64,000 bases of DNA, taken from NCBI RefSeq assembly GCF_018784445.1, contig NZ_WQOH01000005.1, positions 47,212 through 111,211 of the forward strand, given 5' to 3'. Source of the DNA: Gemmiger formicilis. GTDB taxonomy: Bacteria; Bacillota; Clostridia; Oscillospirales; Ruminococcaceae. The notes below the pieces were generated by a model. That model had not been told where the DNA came from. It searched no databases and saw only the letters and a list, made by a program, of their open reading frames with translations. Shown here one piece after another: positions 56,434-64,000 of the stretch; position 1 is the first letter of the stretch; each line of letters begins with the position of its first letter. A program made the position numbers and the translations under genes.

Positions 56434-57756
56434 TCAGACCTCTTTGCTCCAGATGCGCAGGATGCGGCCAACGGTGAAAATCAGGTAAGCACCGATGACG
56501 AGCATGGTCAGGATAACGACGACTTTGAAATATGTGCTTGAAAAAAAAAGGCTCACCCGGGAAATCGTGTACAAAAGCTGATTGCGGGAAACATCGCTGC
56601 CGGCGATCAGGTCGGCGGTGCCGATGGTCTCCCCTTCTATGGTCAGGGTCACGGTGCCCACAATGTCCCCCTGCTTGATGGGCGCGGGAAGCTGATCCGG
56701 CACATTGAACACCTGTTCGGTCAGAGCTGCGCCGCCCTCCCTGGGCAGCAGGGTCATCATATTGTCAGCCGGGTAGAGCATGACGGTGTCGGCCTGGGTC
56801 GAATAGGCCACCCGCACTTCGGTGATGGGCTGGGTCGTGTCCAGCGCTGGGGCAATGGTGTAGGTATCGAACACCCAGTCCATGATGGTAGCTGTCTCCA
56901 CCAGCGCGGGGCGCATCCCCTCGGGGTCAGCGTCGTAGGGCACGTTCAGCAGGATGCTGATGTAGCTCTCGCCGTCCTGGCTGTGCCACCCGGCAAAGTT
57001 CTGCCACTCGCCCAGGCTGCCGGTCTTGCCGCCTTTGGTGTAGTCGCGGTGGTAGCTGCTGTTGGTGATGAGCTTGTCGGTGGTCTGGATGATATAGGTC
57101 CCGGGGGTTGTGTAGCGGTCGTTCGTGCCCATATCGTAGCTGGGCGTGCCGACGACCGTGGAGAACACATCGTAGGCGGTCAGCGCCCGCAGAATCAGGT
57201 AGGCGTCCCGCGCGGTGGTGATGTTGTTGGGGTTCAGCCCGCAGGGGTCAACAAACGTCGTGCCGGTGCAGCCCACGGCCTTAGCCTCGTCGTTCATCAT
57301 GGCGACAAAGTTGTCAATGCTGCCGCCGCCCATGTAGTCCGCCACGATGTAGGCGGCCTCGTTGCCGCTGGGCAGCAGCATGGCGTAGAGCAGGTTGCGC
57401 AGGCTCTGCGTCTCGCCCCGGCGGATATCGGCCGAGGACGCGTTGGTGCTCTGCTCCCAAATCAGGTCGTAGACATAGCTCGGGGCGGTCAGGCTGATGG
57501 AGTCGAGCTGGTCCTGGTAATTTTCCAGCAGCAGCAGCGTCGTCATCAGCTTGGTCAGGCTGGCGGCGGAGAGCGGCGTCTCGCTGTTTTTCTCGTACAC
57601 GACGATGTTGGTGTCGAGGTTGACCACGTAGGCAGCCGGGGCGGTCAGCGAGGGAGCATTGTCCGCAAGGGTGCTGCTCTCCCCTTCCGCCGCGACCGGC
57701 AGCGCTATGATCAGCACGAGCACGAAGGAAAATAGTATCGCGCAGAATTTTTTCAT
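56434..57756 (-). CDS. dacF: D-alanyl-D-alanine carboxypeptidase (serine type, DacF-like)
   Basis: Trims peptidoglycan stem peptides outside the membrane. The 440-aa precursor has a signal peptide (residues 1-24, cleavage after VAAEG-like), the active-site SLTK (near 66), SGN (near 131), and KTGS (near 236). A C-terminal domain is followed by a membrane helix near 405-430 that retains the enzyme. Start at MKKFCAIL. Confidence 0.93.
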   Translation of the reverse strand: MKKFCAILFSFVLVLIIALPVAAEGESSTLADNAPSLTAPAAYVVNLDTNIVVYEKNSETPLSAASLTKLMTTLLLLENYQDQLDSISLTAPSYVYDLIWEQSTNASSADIRRGETQSLRNLLYAMLLPSGNEAAYIVADYMGGGSIDNFVAMMNDEAKAVGCTGTTFVDPCGLNPNNITTARDAYLILRALTAYDVFSTVVGTPSYDMGTNDRYTTPGTYIIQTTDKLITNSSYHRDYTKGGKTGSLGEWQNFAGWHSQDGESYISILLNVPYDADPEGMRPALVETATIMDWVFDTYTIAPALDTTQPITEVRVAYSTQADTVMLYPADNMMTLLPREGGAALTEQVFNVPDQLPAPIKQGDIVGTVTLTIEGETIGTADLIAGSDVSRNQLLYTISRVSLFFSSTYFKVVVILTMLVIGAYLIFTVGRILRIWSKEV

Positions 57757-57867
57757 AGGCAAAGGTTTCCTTTGTAAAGTTACCTATCAGTATACCAAAC
57801 TTTGCGGGGAAATAAAAGGGATATGCAGGATTTTTTGGCGGTGGGAGTGGTGTTTTCGGGTGCGCTG

Positions 57868-58012
57868 CCTTCCCCCTTGGGGGAAGGTGTCTGCGGCCCC
57901 GACCGCAGACGGAGGAGGGGCAGCGGCTCCATTATTGCCCATACATGGGCGGCCGCAGTAAGTCTGCCCCTCATCAGTCACCTTCGGTGACAGCTTCCCC
58001 CTCAGGGGAAGC
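57868..58012. repeat. ~145-bp palindromic element, copy d
   Basis: Left end CCTTCCCCCTTGGGGGAAGG, right end CACCTTCGGTGACAGCTTCC then CCTCAGGGGAAGC. It lies between the start of dacF and the end of recG; 57757-57867 shows a presumed dacF promoter region only. Confidence 0.85.
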
Positions 58013-58020
58013 CAAAGGCC

Positions 58021-60063
58021 TCAGTTCATCGCCCCTGCGGTCTCAAACAGCCTCTCCACCTCATCGGACAGTGCCCGGTGCGCCGGGTCGATCAAATTCG
58101 GGTCCTCGGCCAATAACGCTTTGGCTTCATCCTGCGCTACCCGCAGCGTGCGGGTATCCTGCACAAGGTCGGCCACCCGCAGCGTCGGCAGGCCATGCTG
58201 GGCGGAGCCGAAGAAATCGCCAGGGCCGCGGGTTTCAAGGTCGTACTTTGCCACGGCGAAGCCGTCCGACGTGCGGCACAAAAATTGCAGCCGCTCCCGC
58301 ACGGCATCGTTGCCGTTGTCGGAAATCAAAATGCAGCAGGAATCCGCCGCGCCGCGCCCAACGCGGCCGCGCAGCTGGTGCAGTGCCGACAGACCGAACC
58401 GCTCGGCGTTCTCAATGACCATGACCGTGGCGTTGGGCACGTCGACGCCGACCTCGATGACCGTCGTCGAGACAAGCACATCCAGCTCGCCCGCCTTGAA
58501 CTGCTGCATCACATCGTCCTTTTCCTTCGGCTTCATCTTGCCGTGCAAAAGCCCGATGCGGCGGTTGGGCAGCAGCGCGCAGGCCGTCTCGGTGTAGTAG
58601 GTCGTCACGGCCTGCAGGTCGCCCATGGACTCGTTTTCCTCAATGGCCGGGCAGACGATGTACACCTGATGCCCCGCCGCGATTTGTTTGTCCAAAAAGC
58701 CGTACATATCCCGGCGCTTTTTGCCGGTGATAAACCATGTTTTGATGGGCTTGCGGCCCGGCGGCAGCTCGTCCAGGACGGAAATATCAAGGTCGCCGTA
58801 CATCAAAAGCCCCAGCGTGCGCGGGATGGGCGTGGCGCTCATGACCAGCAGGTGCGGGCTTTGGGCTTTGCCCGCCAACAGGCCGCGCTGCCGCACGCCG
58901 AAACGGTGCTGCTCGTCCACAATGGCGAGACCGAGATTTTTGAATTCCACGGTGTCCGTCAGCACGGCATGCGTACCTACGACCAAATTGGCCCGGCCGT
59001 CGGCGATAGCCTCCAGCGCGATGCGTTTTTCTTTGGCCTTCATGCCGCCGACCAGCAGCGTGACGTTGACGCCGAAGGGCTCCAGCCGGTCCGCCAGCGT
59101 GACGGCGTGCTGCCGGGCCAAAATTTCCGTGGGGGCCAGCATGGCGCTCTGCCAGCCGTTTTGCGCAGCGAACCAGATGGCTGCCGCCGCCACCAGCGTT
59201 TTGCCGCTGCCGACGTCGCCCTGCAACAGGCGATTCATCGGAACCTCGCCGCATAAGTCCCCCACGATTTCCTCGGTCGAGCGCTTCTGTGCGCCGGTGG
59301 GCGGGTACGGCAGGCTGCGCCAGAACGGCCCTAAATCCAGCGGGTGCATCGGGGCGCTGGTCTTGTGCCGCCCGTGGCTGCGAAGCAAAAAGATGCCGAT
59401 TTGCAGTAAATACAGTTCCTCAAAAATCAGGCGGCGGCGGGCGGCAGCCAGTTCTTCACTGCTCTGGGGCGCGTGGATGCCCCGCACGGCGGCGGCCTTG
59501 GTGGGCATCCGGTAGCGGGCCAGCAGTTCAGGCGGCAGCGGGTCGGTCAGCTCGTCGGCGAAGGCCAGCGCCGCGTGGGCGCAGCTGGCGTGGCGGGCGG
59601 CGGGCAGACCGTCGGTGCCCGGGTAGACAGCCACGAACGGACAGGCCGCGACCTGGGCCACGGTACGCACCAGCGGGTGGGAAATCTCGCGCCGGGTCAG
59701 TGTGCCGCCGATGCGCCCCTCAAAGTAGTAGGTCTCCCCCACCACCAGATTGTTGGCGGCGTAGGACGCATTGAACCAAGTCATGGACAAAATCCCGGAA
59801 TCGTCAGCGGCCAGCACCCGGTTCATGACCCGCCCGCCGGTGATGCGCCGGGGCGGCTCCTTTTGCAGGACGGTGGCCCTGACGCAGCAGTCCATATCGT
59901 AGGGGGCCGATACGACGGTGTAGGGCTGGGTGTAGTCGATATATTTGCGGGGGTAGCACAAAAGCAGGTCACGGATGGTGACGATGCCGAGTTTTTCAAA
60001 TTTTTTGGCGAAAGCAGGGCCAACGCCCTTGAGGTATTGGACGGAGTCGTTGATGGTGGGCAA
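58021..60063 (-). CDS. recG: ATP-dependent DNA helicase RecG
   Basis: Remodels stalled replication forks and branched DNA. The 680-aa protein has the N-terminal wedge/OB domain (start NDSVQYLKGVGPAFAKKF), Walker A QGDVGSGKT (near 280), DEQH in IVDEQHRFG (near 382), and the C-terminal RecG motif with RGPGDFFGSAQHGLP (near 617). I read a TTG start with AAAGGAGG 9 bases upstream; no ATG near by fits. Downstream of yloV as in many Firmicutes. Confidence 0.94.
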   Translation of the reverse strand: MPTINDSVQYLKGVGPAFAKKFEKLGIVTIRDLLLCYPRKYIDYTQPYTVVSAPYDMDCCVRATVLQKEPPRRITGGRVMNRVLAADDSGILSMTWFNASYAANNLVVGETYYFEGRIGGTLTRREISHPLVRTVAQVAACPFVAVYPGTDGLPAARHASCAHAALAFADELTDPLPPELLARYRMPTKAAAVRGIHAPQSSEELAAARRRLIFEELYLLQIGIFLLRSHGRHKTSAPMHPLDLGPFWRSLPYPPTGAQKRSTEEIVGDLCGEVPMNRLLQGDVGSGKTLVAAAAIWFAAQNGWQSAMLAPTEILARQHAVTLADRLEPFGVNVTLLVGGMKAKEKRIALEAIADGRANLVVGTHAVLTDTVEFKNLGLAIVDEQHRFGVRQRGLLAGKAQSPHLLVMSATPIPRTLGLLMYGDLDISVLDELPPGRKPIKTWFITGKKRRDMYGFLDKQIAAGHQVYIVCPAIEENESMGDLQAVTTYYTETACALLPNRRIGLLHGKMKPKEKDDVMQQFKAGELDVLVSTTVIEVGVDVPNATVMVIENAERFGLSALHQLRGRVGRGAADSCCILISDNGNDAVRERLQFLCRTSDGFAVAKYDLETRGPGDFFGSAQHGLPTLRVADLVQDTRTLRVAQDEAKALLAEDPNLIDPAHRALSDEVERLFETAGAMN

Positions 60064-60149
60064 GGGTGGCGGCCTCCTTTCGTGGAATTTTTACAGGGTG
60101 ATTAAGGCGAGGGGCTTTGCAGCCTTGCCGCATCCACGCCCATATACCC

Positions 60150-60189
60150 AAAAAAGGCGAACTCGGAACTGCCCCAAATTCGCCTTTTT
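60150..60189 (-). terminator. Terminator after yloV
   Basis: Stem AAAAAGGCGAA/TTCGCCTTTTT with an 17-base loop, followed on the minus strand by TTGGGTATATG. It separates yloV from recG. Confidence 0.65.
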
Positions 60190-60207
60190 AATGTTATAAC
60201 GTCCGAA

Positions 60208-61893
60208 TTACTCCACAGAGATCATGTAGTAGTACACGGGCTGGCCGCCGCTGATGTGGCTGACCTCGACACTGCTGCCGCACTTGGCGCGCACCAGCTC
60301 GGTGGTCTTTTCGGCGTCCTCGTCGCTGACGTCGCAGCCGGAAATGACCGTGATGAACTGAGAATCCTTCTTCTTCATGGAGCGGGCCAGACGATAGGTC
60401 ATCTTGACCAGGTCGGTGCCGGTGGCAACGATTTTGCCGTTCTCCAGCGCCATGATCTCGCCCTTCTTGATGGGCTTGCCGTCAAACTCGCTGTCGCGGG
60501 CGGCATAGGTGATCAGACCCGTGCTGACGTGGTCCGCCGCCTGCATCATGGCAACGGCGTTCTCCTCCGGCTTCAGGTCGGGGTCAAAGTTCAGCATGGC
60601 GGTCATGCCCTGGGGCACGGTGCGGGTGGGCAGCACGATGACCTTGCGGTCCGCGAGCTTCTGCGCCTGCTCGGATGCCATGATGATGTTCTTGTTGTTG
60701 GGCAGAACGAGCACCGTCTTGGCGGGCACGCTCTGGACAGCTGCCAGGATATCCTCGGTGGAGGGGTTCATGGTCTGGCCGCCGCTGACAACCGCGTCCA
60801 CGCCCAGGTCGCCAAACACAGCCTTCAGGCCCTCGCCCGCGGCCACGGCCACAAAGCCGTACTCGCGCTCGGGGTCAACGGCGGCGTAGGTGAACTCGCT
60901 GGTCTTGTTCTCCTCGGCCTCAGCCTGCTTCTCGAGGCCCTTAGCCTGCTTCTGACGAGCCAGGAACTGCTCGTGCATATTTTCAATTTTAAAATTGGTC
61001 AGGTAGCCGTACTTGATGGCCTCGCTCAGCATCATGCCGGGGTCGGAGGTGTGGACATGGCAGTTAGCAACGTCGTCGTCCTCGATCACGACAACGGAGT
61101 CACCGTTGGACTCCAAAAATGCGCGCAGACGAGCCACGCTGGCACCCTCGTCCTTATGCAGCAGGAACTGGGTGCAGTAGCCGTTCTTGATGTCCTCGAC
61201 CTTCATCAGGTCATCGGCAAAGACGCCCTTGCCGGCGGCCTCGCTGGAGACCTTGGGCTTGGCGGCAACCTCGGCACCGGCAATGATCTCGCCGCCGTCG
61301 AACACCTGCTTCATGCCCTCAAAGATCAGCATGATGCCCTGGCCGCCGGCGTCCACGACGCCGGCCTTTTTCAGCACAGGCAGCAGGTTCGGGGTGTCGT
61401 CCAGTGCGGCCTGACCGGCCTGCAAAGTGGCATCCCACATGGCGGGCACGTCCAGCTCGGTGCACTCGGCGGCTTTCTCGGCAGCCAGGCGGGAGACAGT
61501 CAGGATGGTGCCCTCGGTGGGCTTCATGACGGCCTTGTAGGCAGCCTCAACACCCTGCTGCAATGCGGCAGCAAGGTCGGCGGCGGAAGCCTCGGTCTTA
61601 TCCTTCAGTGCCTTGGAGAAGCCGCGGAACAGCAGGCTCGTGATAACGCCGGAGTTGCCGCGTGCGCCGCGCAGCATGGCGGAGGCAGCGGTCTTGCTGG
61701 CCTCGGCCACGGTGCAGCTGTCGGGCATGGCTTCCAGCTCGGCACGGGCTGCGCCGATGGTCATGCTCATGTTCGTGCCGGTGTCGCCGTCGGGCACAGG
61801 GAAAACGTTCAGCTCATCCACGCGGGTGCGCTGGTTGGCAATGTTGTTGGCGCCGGAAAGAATGGCGTCGCGCAGGGTCTGGCCAGTAATCAT
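60208..61893 (-). CDS. DAK2/FakA-family kinase (YloV-like)
   Basis: A 561-aa protein of the fatty acid kinase A/dihydroxyacetone kinase-like group. The N-terminal DAK2 domain (1-200) has NVFPVPDGDTGTNMSMT (near 30-46), the Mg-ATP site, and GARGNSGVITS near 75. The middle and C-terminal (FakB-binding) region includes VSGGQTMNPSTEDIL near 395. Known FakA phosphorylates fatty acids held by FakB; no fakB is in this window. Start at MITGQTLRD after GAGGTG. Confidence 0.88.
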   Translation of the reverse strand: MITGQTLRDAILSGANNIANQRTRVDELNVFPVPDGDTGTNMSMTIGAARAELEAMPDSCTVAEASKTAASAMLRGARGNSGVITSLLFRGFSKALKDKTEASAADLAAALQQGVEAAYKAVMKPTEGTILTVSRLAAEKAAECTELDVPAMWDATLQAGQAALDDTPNLLPVLKKAGVVDAGGQGIMLIFEGMKQVFDGGEIIAGAEVAAKPKVSSEAAGKGVFADDLMKVEDIKNGYCTQFLLHKDEGASVARLRAFLESNGDSVVVIEDDDVANCHVHTSDPGMMLSEAIKYGYLTNFKIENMHEQFLARQKQAKGLEKQAEAEENKTSEFTYAAVDPEREYGFVAVAAGEGLKAVFGDLGVDAVVSGGQTMNPSTEDILAAVQSVPAKTVLVLPNNKNIIMASEQAQKLADRKVIVLPTRTVPQGMTAMLNFDPDLKPEENAVAMMQAADHVSTGLITYAARDSEFDGKPIKKGEIMALENGKIVATGTDLVKMTYRLARSMKKKDSQFITVISGCDVSDEDAEKTTELVRAKCGSSVEVSHISGGQPVYYYMISVE

Positions 61894-61930
61894 GGTTTCG
61901 TTACACCTCATGTTTGCAGATACAATTCTG

Positions 61931-62284
61931 TTAGTCGGCAATGATGTCGTCCACATACACATCGATGCGGGCGACTTTCAAGCCGGTGGCAAGTTCAACT
62001 TCGTCTTTGACGCGGTGGGTAATGCTTTGGGTGATGGTCGAAATGTTCAGGCCGAACCCGACCTTGATGTGCAGGGCGATGACCAACTTGCCGCCCTCCT
62101 GCGTGACAGTGACGCCCTTCGGCGGCAGGCTGCCGGTGCGCAGGGCGCTGCGCACAACGCTTTCGGCCGGGGCCTGACCCATGGCGGCAATGCCGTAGCA
62201 CTGCTTGGCGGCCTGCTCGACCAGGCCGGAGAAGTAGTCATTGGTCAGCGAAATATGTCCATAGGGATTGACCTTGGTGATCAT
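61931..62284 (-). CDS. Asp23/Gls24 family protein (YloU-like)
   Basis: A 117-aa protein of the alkaline shock family: GHISLTNDYFSGLVEQAAKQC at the start and VGFGLNISTITQSITHRVKDE near 75-95. Always or nearly always encoded before yloV in Firmicutes, where members sit at the membrane. 37 bases before yloV. Confidence 0.9.
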   Translation of the reverse strand: MITKVNPYGHISLTNDYFSGLVEQAAKQCYGIAAMGQAPAESVVRSALRTGSLPPKGVTVTQEGGKLVIALHIKVGFGLNISTITQSITHRVKDEVELATGLKVARIDVYVDDIIAD

Positions 62285-62502
62285 CTGCGATCCTCCTTTT
62301 CGGGGTTAGCCACGACTAAAGCCGCGGCTGCACTATATGAATCATTAGCTATTATACACCATTTTTTCCCGCTTGAACAGGGCATTTCGGAGAAATTTAT
62401 TTTGTTGCGCGGATTTAACATTCCATTCACAAAGTTTACAGTGCAAACGTATATACTGGTTACAGAAGTATGACAACACTACCAAAGGAGAGTAGTTAAG
62501 AT

Positions 62503-62949
62503 ATGAACCTTTTGTTCTTTTTGACACCCAAGCAGGATGTCTTGTACATTTACGAGGATTTCACCCTGCGCCAGACGTTGGAAAAATGGTCGAACCAGCG
62601 CTACGCCACCATCCCGGTGCTGAAACGGAACGGCGAATATGTGGGCAGCATCACCGAGGGTGACATCCTCTGGGGCATGAAAAACCTGCACGGCCTGGAT
62701 CTGGAAGCCAGTGAGGACGTACCCATTTCCAGTTTTCCCCGCCGCCGCGACTACAAAGCCGTGACGGTCACGACCGATATGCCGACGCTGTTAAAGGCGG
62801 CCATCGACCAGAACTTTGTGCCGGTGGTGGATGACCGCAACGTGTTTATCGGCATGGTGCGCCGTACCGTTTTGCTGCGGGAGCTGTACGAAAAATACAC
62901 GACCCTGCCGACGGACAAGCGGTTTAAGGCGAACCACCCGCCGATGTAG
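62503..62949 (+). CDS. CBS-domain protein
   Basis: A 148-aa stand-alone pair of CBS domains (about 5-70 and 75-140): QRYATIPVLKRNGEYVGSITEGDIL and NFVPVVDDRNVFIGMVRRTVLL. Such proteins bind adenine nucleotides and regulate partners; none is evident near by. GGAG lies about 14 bases upstream of the ATG. Confidence 0.85.
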   Translation: MNLLFFLTPKQDVLYIYEDFTLRQTLEKWSNQRYATIPVLKRNGEYVGSITEGDILWGMKNLHGLDLEASEDVPISSFPRRRDYKAVTVTTDMPTLLKAAIDQNFVPVVDDRNVFIGMVRRTVLLRELYEKYTTLPTDKRFKANHPPM

Positions 62950-62952
62950 GGC

Positions 62953-62981
62953 TTGCATTTTGCCGCGCGGCGCGGTATAAT
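62953..62981 (+). promoter_or_regulatory. Promoter upstream of the class-I amidotransferase-like gene
   Basis: TTGCAT, 17-base spacer, TATAAT. The expected transcript start near 62988 lies just before the terminator hairpin at 62993-63032. Confidence 0.7.
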
Positions 62982-62992
62982 CAGCACAACGG

Positions 62993-63032
62993 ACAGAGAA
63001 GTCACGCAAGGGCTTCTCTGTTTTATTTTTTA
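62993..63032 (+). terminator. Terminator between promoter and gene
   Basis: Stem ACAGAGAAG/CTTCTCTGT followed by TTTATTTTTTAC. It may end the CBS gene transcript and also attenuate the promoter at 62953-62981. Confidence 0.75.
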
Positions 63033-63050
63033 CAGTGAGGTGTGGGAAGA

Positions 63051-63752
63051 ATGAAACGGCCTTTGATTGGAATTGTGCCGCTGGTGGATGCCCAGCGGGA
63101 GAGTTACTGGATGCTGCCCGGTTATATGCGGGGCGTGGAGCAGGCGGGCGGCCTGCCCATTATGCTGCCGCTGACCGACGATGACGCCGCTCTGCGCCAG
63201 CTGGCCGACACCTGCGACGGATTTTTGCTGACCGGCGGCCAGGATGTCTCCCCTGCCCTGTACGGCGCGGCCCCTGCGCCCGCCTGCGGTGAGACCTGCC
63301 CCGCGCGTGACGCCATGGAGACAAAGCTGCTGGCGCTGGCCCTGGAACAGGACAAGCCGGTGCTGGGCATTTGCCGGGGCATCCAGTTTTTGAACGTCTA
63401 CCTGGGCGGCACGCTGTACCAGGACCTGCCCACCGAGCACCCCTCGACGGCGGAGCACCACCAGAAGCCGCCCTACGATGTGCCGGTACACAGTGTTACG
63501 CTGACGGCCGGCAGCCCGCTTTGGGCACTTTTGGGCAAGGATACGCTGGCCGTGAACAGCCTGCACCACCAGGCCATCCGCAAACTGGCCCCGACGCTGC
63601 AAGTAATGGCCCTGTCGGAGGATGGCATCCCCGAGGCCATCTGTCTGCCGGGCAAGAAGTTTGTCTGGGCCGTGCAGTGGCACCCGGAGTTTTCGTTCCC
63701 CGTCAATGCGGACAGCCGCAAGATTTTTGCGGCGTTTGTGGGTGCGTGTTAA
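63051..63752 (+). CDS. Gamma-glutamyl-gamma-aminobutyrate hydrolase-like peptidase (C26)
   Basis: A 233-aa class I amidotransferase-fold hydrolase: nucleophile Cys in LGICRGIQFLNVYLGG (near residue 108) and His/Glu in WAVQWHPEF (near 211). Members cleave gamma-glutamyl amides. Start at MKRPLIGIVPLVD, with GAGG 10 bases upstream; a GTG three codons earlier would be too close to it. Confidence 0.88.
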   Translation: MKRPLIGIVPLVDAQRESYWMLPGYMRGVEQAGGLPIMLPLTDDDAALRQLADTCDGFLLTGGQDVSPALYGAAPAPACGETCPARDAMETKLLALALEQDKPVLGICRGIQFLNVYLGGTLYQDLPTEHPSTAEHHQKPPYDVPVHSVTLTAGSPLWALLGKDTLAVNSLHHQAIRKLAPTLQVMALSEDGIPEAICLPGKKFVWAVQWHPEFSFPVNADSRKIFAAFVGAC

Positions 63753-63759
63753 AGGAAAA

Positions 63760-63898
63760 GCCTTCCCCCAAGGGGGAAGGTGGCGCGGAGCGCCGGATGA
63801 GGGGCAAGTTTGCCATTATTGCCCATAAATAGGTTGCCGTGGGAAGGCTGCCCCTCATCAGTCACCTTCGGTGACAGCTTCCCCCAAGGGGGGAAGCC
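63760..63898. repeat. ~145-bp palindromic element, copy e
   Basis: Left end GCCTTCCCCCAAGGGGGAAG, inner arms GGATGAGGGGC and GCCCCTCATCAG, right end TGACAGCTTCCCCCAAGGGG. It lies just after the peptidase gene and before an IS element. Confidence 0.85.
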
Positions 63899-63921
63899 AA
63901 AAAAAATCCCTTCTGTGGTGT

Positions 63922-64000
63922 CTGAACAGCACCCCATTTGTTAGACAGTATGATATACTATCTAACAAGTGGGGTGTTTTGCTATGCCAAAAGGAGTACC
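63922..64000 (+). mobile_element. Left end of an insertion sequence (probable IS3 family), cut by the window end
   Basis: A long inverted repeat (63930-63976, about 20 paired bases, arms CACCCCATTTGTTAGA and TCTAACAAGTGGGGTG) lies just before a reading frame. This is typical of an IS terminal region. The outer boundary is approximate. Confidence 0.45.
63984..64000 (+). CDS. Start of a probable IS3-type OrfA transposase (partial)
   Basis: Only MPKGV and part of the next codon are visible. The beginning MPKGVP is one I associate with IS3-family OrfA proteins; with so few residues this stays tentative. The coding part continues beyond the window. Confidence 0.4.

Noticed and set aside
54777..56477. 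Long plus-strand frame starting in a palindromic element and crossing pncB
   Set aside because: Starts in a repeat and is antisense to pncB.
63371..63832. Alternative frame over the C26 hydrolase
   Set aside because: Out-of-frame shadow that ends in the palindromic element; the hydrolase frame has Cys/His/Glu motifs.

Overview
The window is a high-GC chromosomal segment of an anaerobic Firmicute, most likely an Oscillospiraceae (Ruminococcaceae) gut bacterium near Faecalibacterium, Gemmiger or Subdoligranulum. Support: a complete Rnf complex, a flavodiiron protein, two-subunit iron-sulfur L-serine dehydratase, AGGAGG-type ribosome binding sites, Gram-positive wall genes, and many short GC-rich palindromic elements between genes. 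The organism call is inference; no rRNA is present.

Layout. 0.1-1.4 kb: guanine deaminase. 1.5-5.4 kb (minus): threonine-branch operon ACT regulator-hom-thrB-lysC. 5.8-8.3 kb: class A penicillin-binding protein that seems to start at ATA. 8.5-11.4 kb (plus): BofC-like protein, then a cassette of acyl carrier protein, MaoC hydratase, SDR reductase and GNAT acyltransferase. 11.4-14.1 kb: tRNA-Pro, tRNA-Gln, YitT, flavin-binding protein and a TipAS-type MerR regulator.

14.2-17.4 kb is the most unusual part. A ~1 kb array of 23 same-strand 17-bp repeats (TTGTTAT-N5-GCACA), with three inverted copies at its left edge, at the rep promoter and after the gene, adjoins a 650-residue Rep_3-family replication initiator with a long C-terminal extension carrying a duplicated module. 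It looks like an iteron plasmid origin within ordinary chromosomal genes, with no partition, mobilisation or transposase gene beside it.

17.4-20.9 kb: CobW GTPase with Gfo/Idh/MocA oxidoreductase, a frameshifted small membrane gene, a ketopantoate-reductase-like protein and tRNA-Val. 21-27.5 kb: flavodiiron protein, then rnfCDGEAB (minus). 27.6-31.3 kb: PepV-type dipeptidase, sdaAB/sdaAA, two tRNA-Ser genes. 31.4-40 kb: histidine operon hisZG-hisD-(RAYT)-hisC-hisH-hisA-hisF-hisIE-hisK, with a hisZ-hisG fusion, no hisB, and a REP-associated tyrosine transposase joined by ATGA overlaps between hisD and hisC. 40-46 kb: anchored acidic protein, lrgAB, orphan mazF, acyltransferase, acpS, cca. 46-52 kb: peptidase E, a MarR-controlled heterodimeric ABC exporter, and a membrane-anchored MerR regulator. 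52-64 kb: HAD phosphatase, glycosyltransferase, two tiny genes, pncB, D-Ala-D-Ala carboxypeptidase, recG-yloV-yloU, CBS protein, class-I amidotransferase hydrolase, and the first bases of an IS element.

Five ~140-148-bp palindromic elements and several smaller palindrome families lie between genes. One of the smaller families matches sequence built into the RAYT gene itself.
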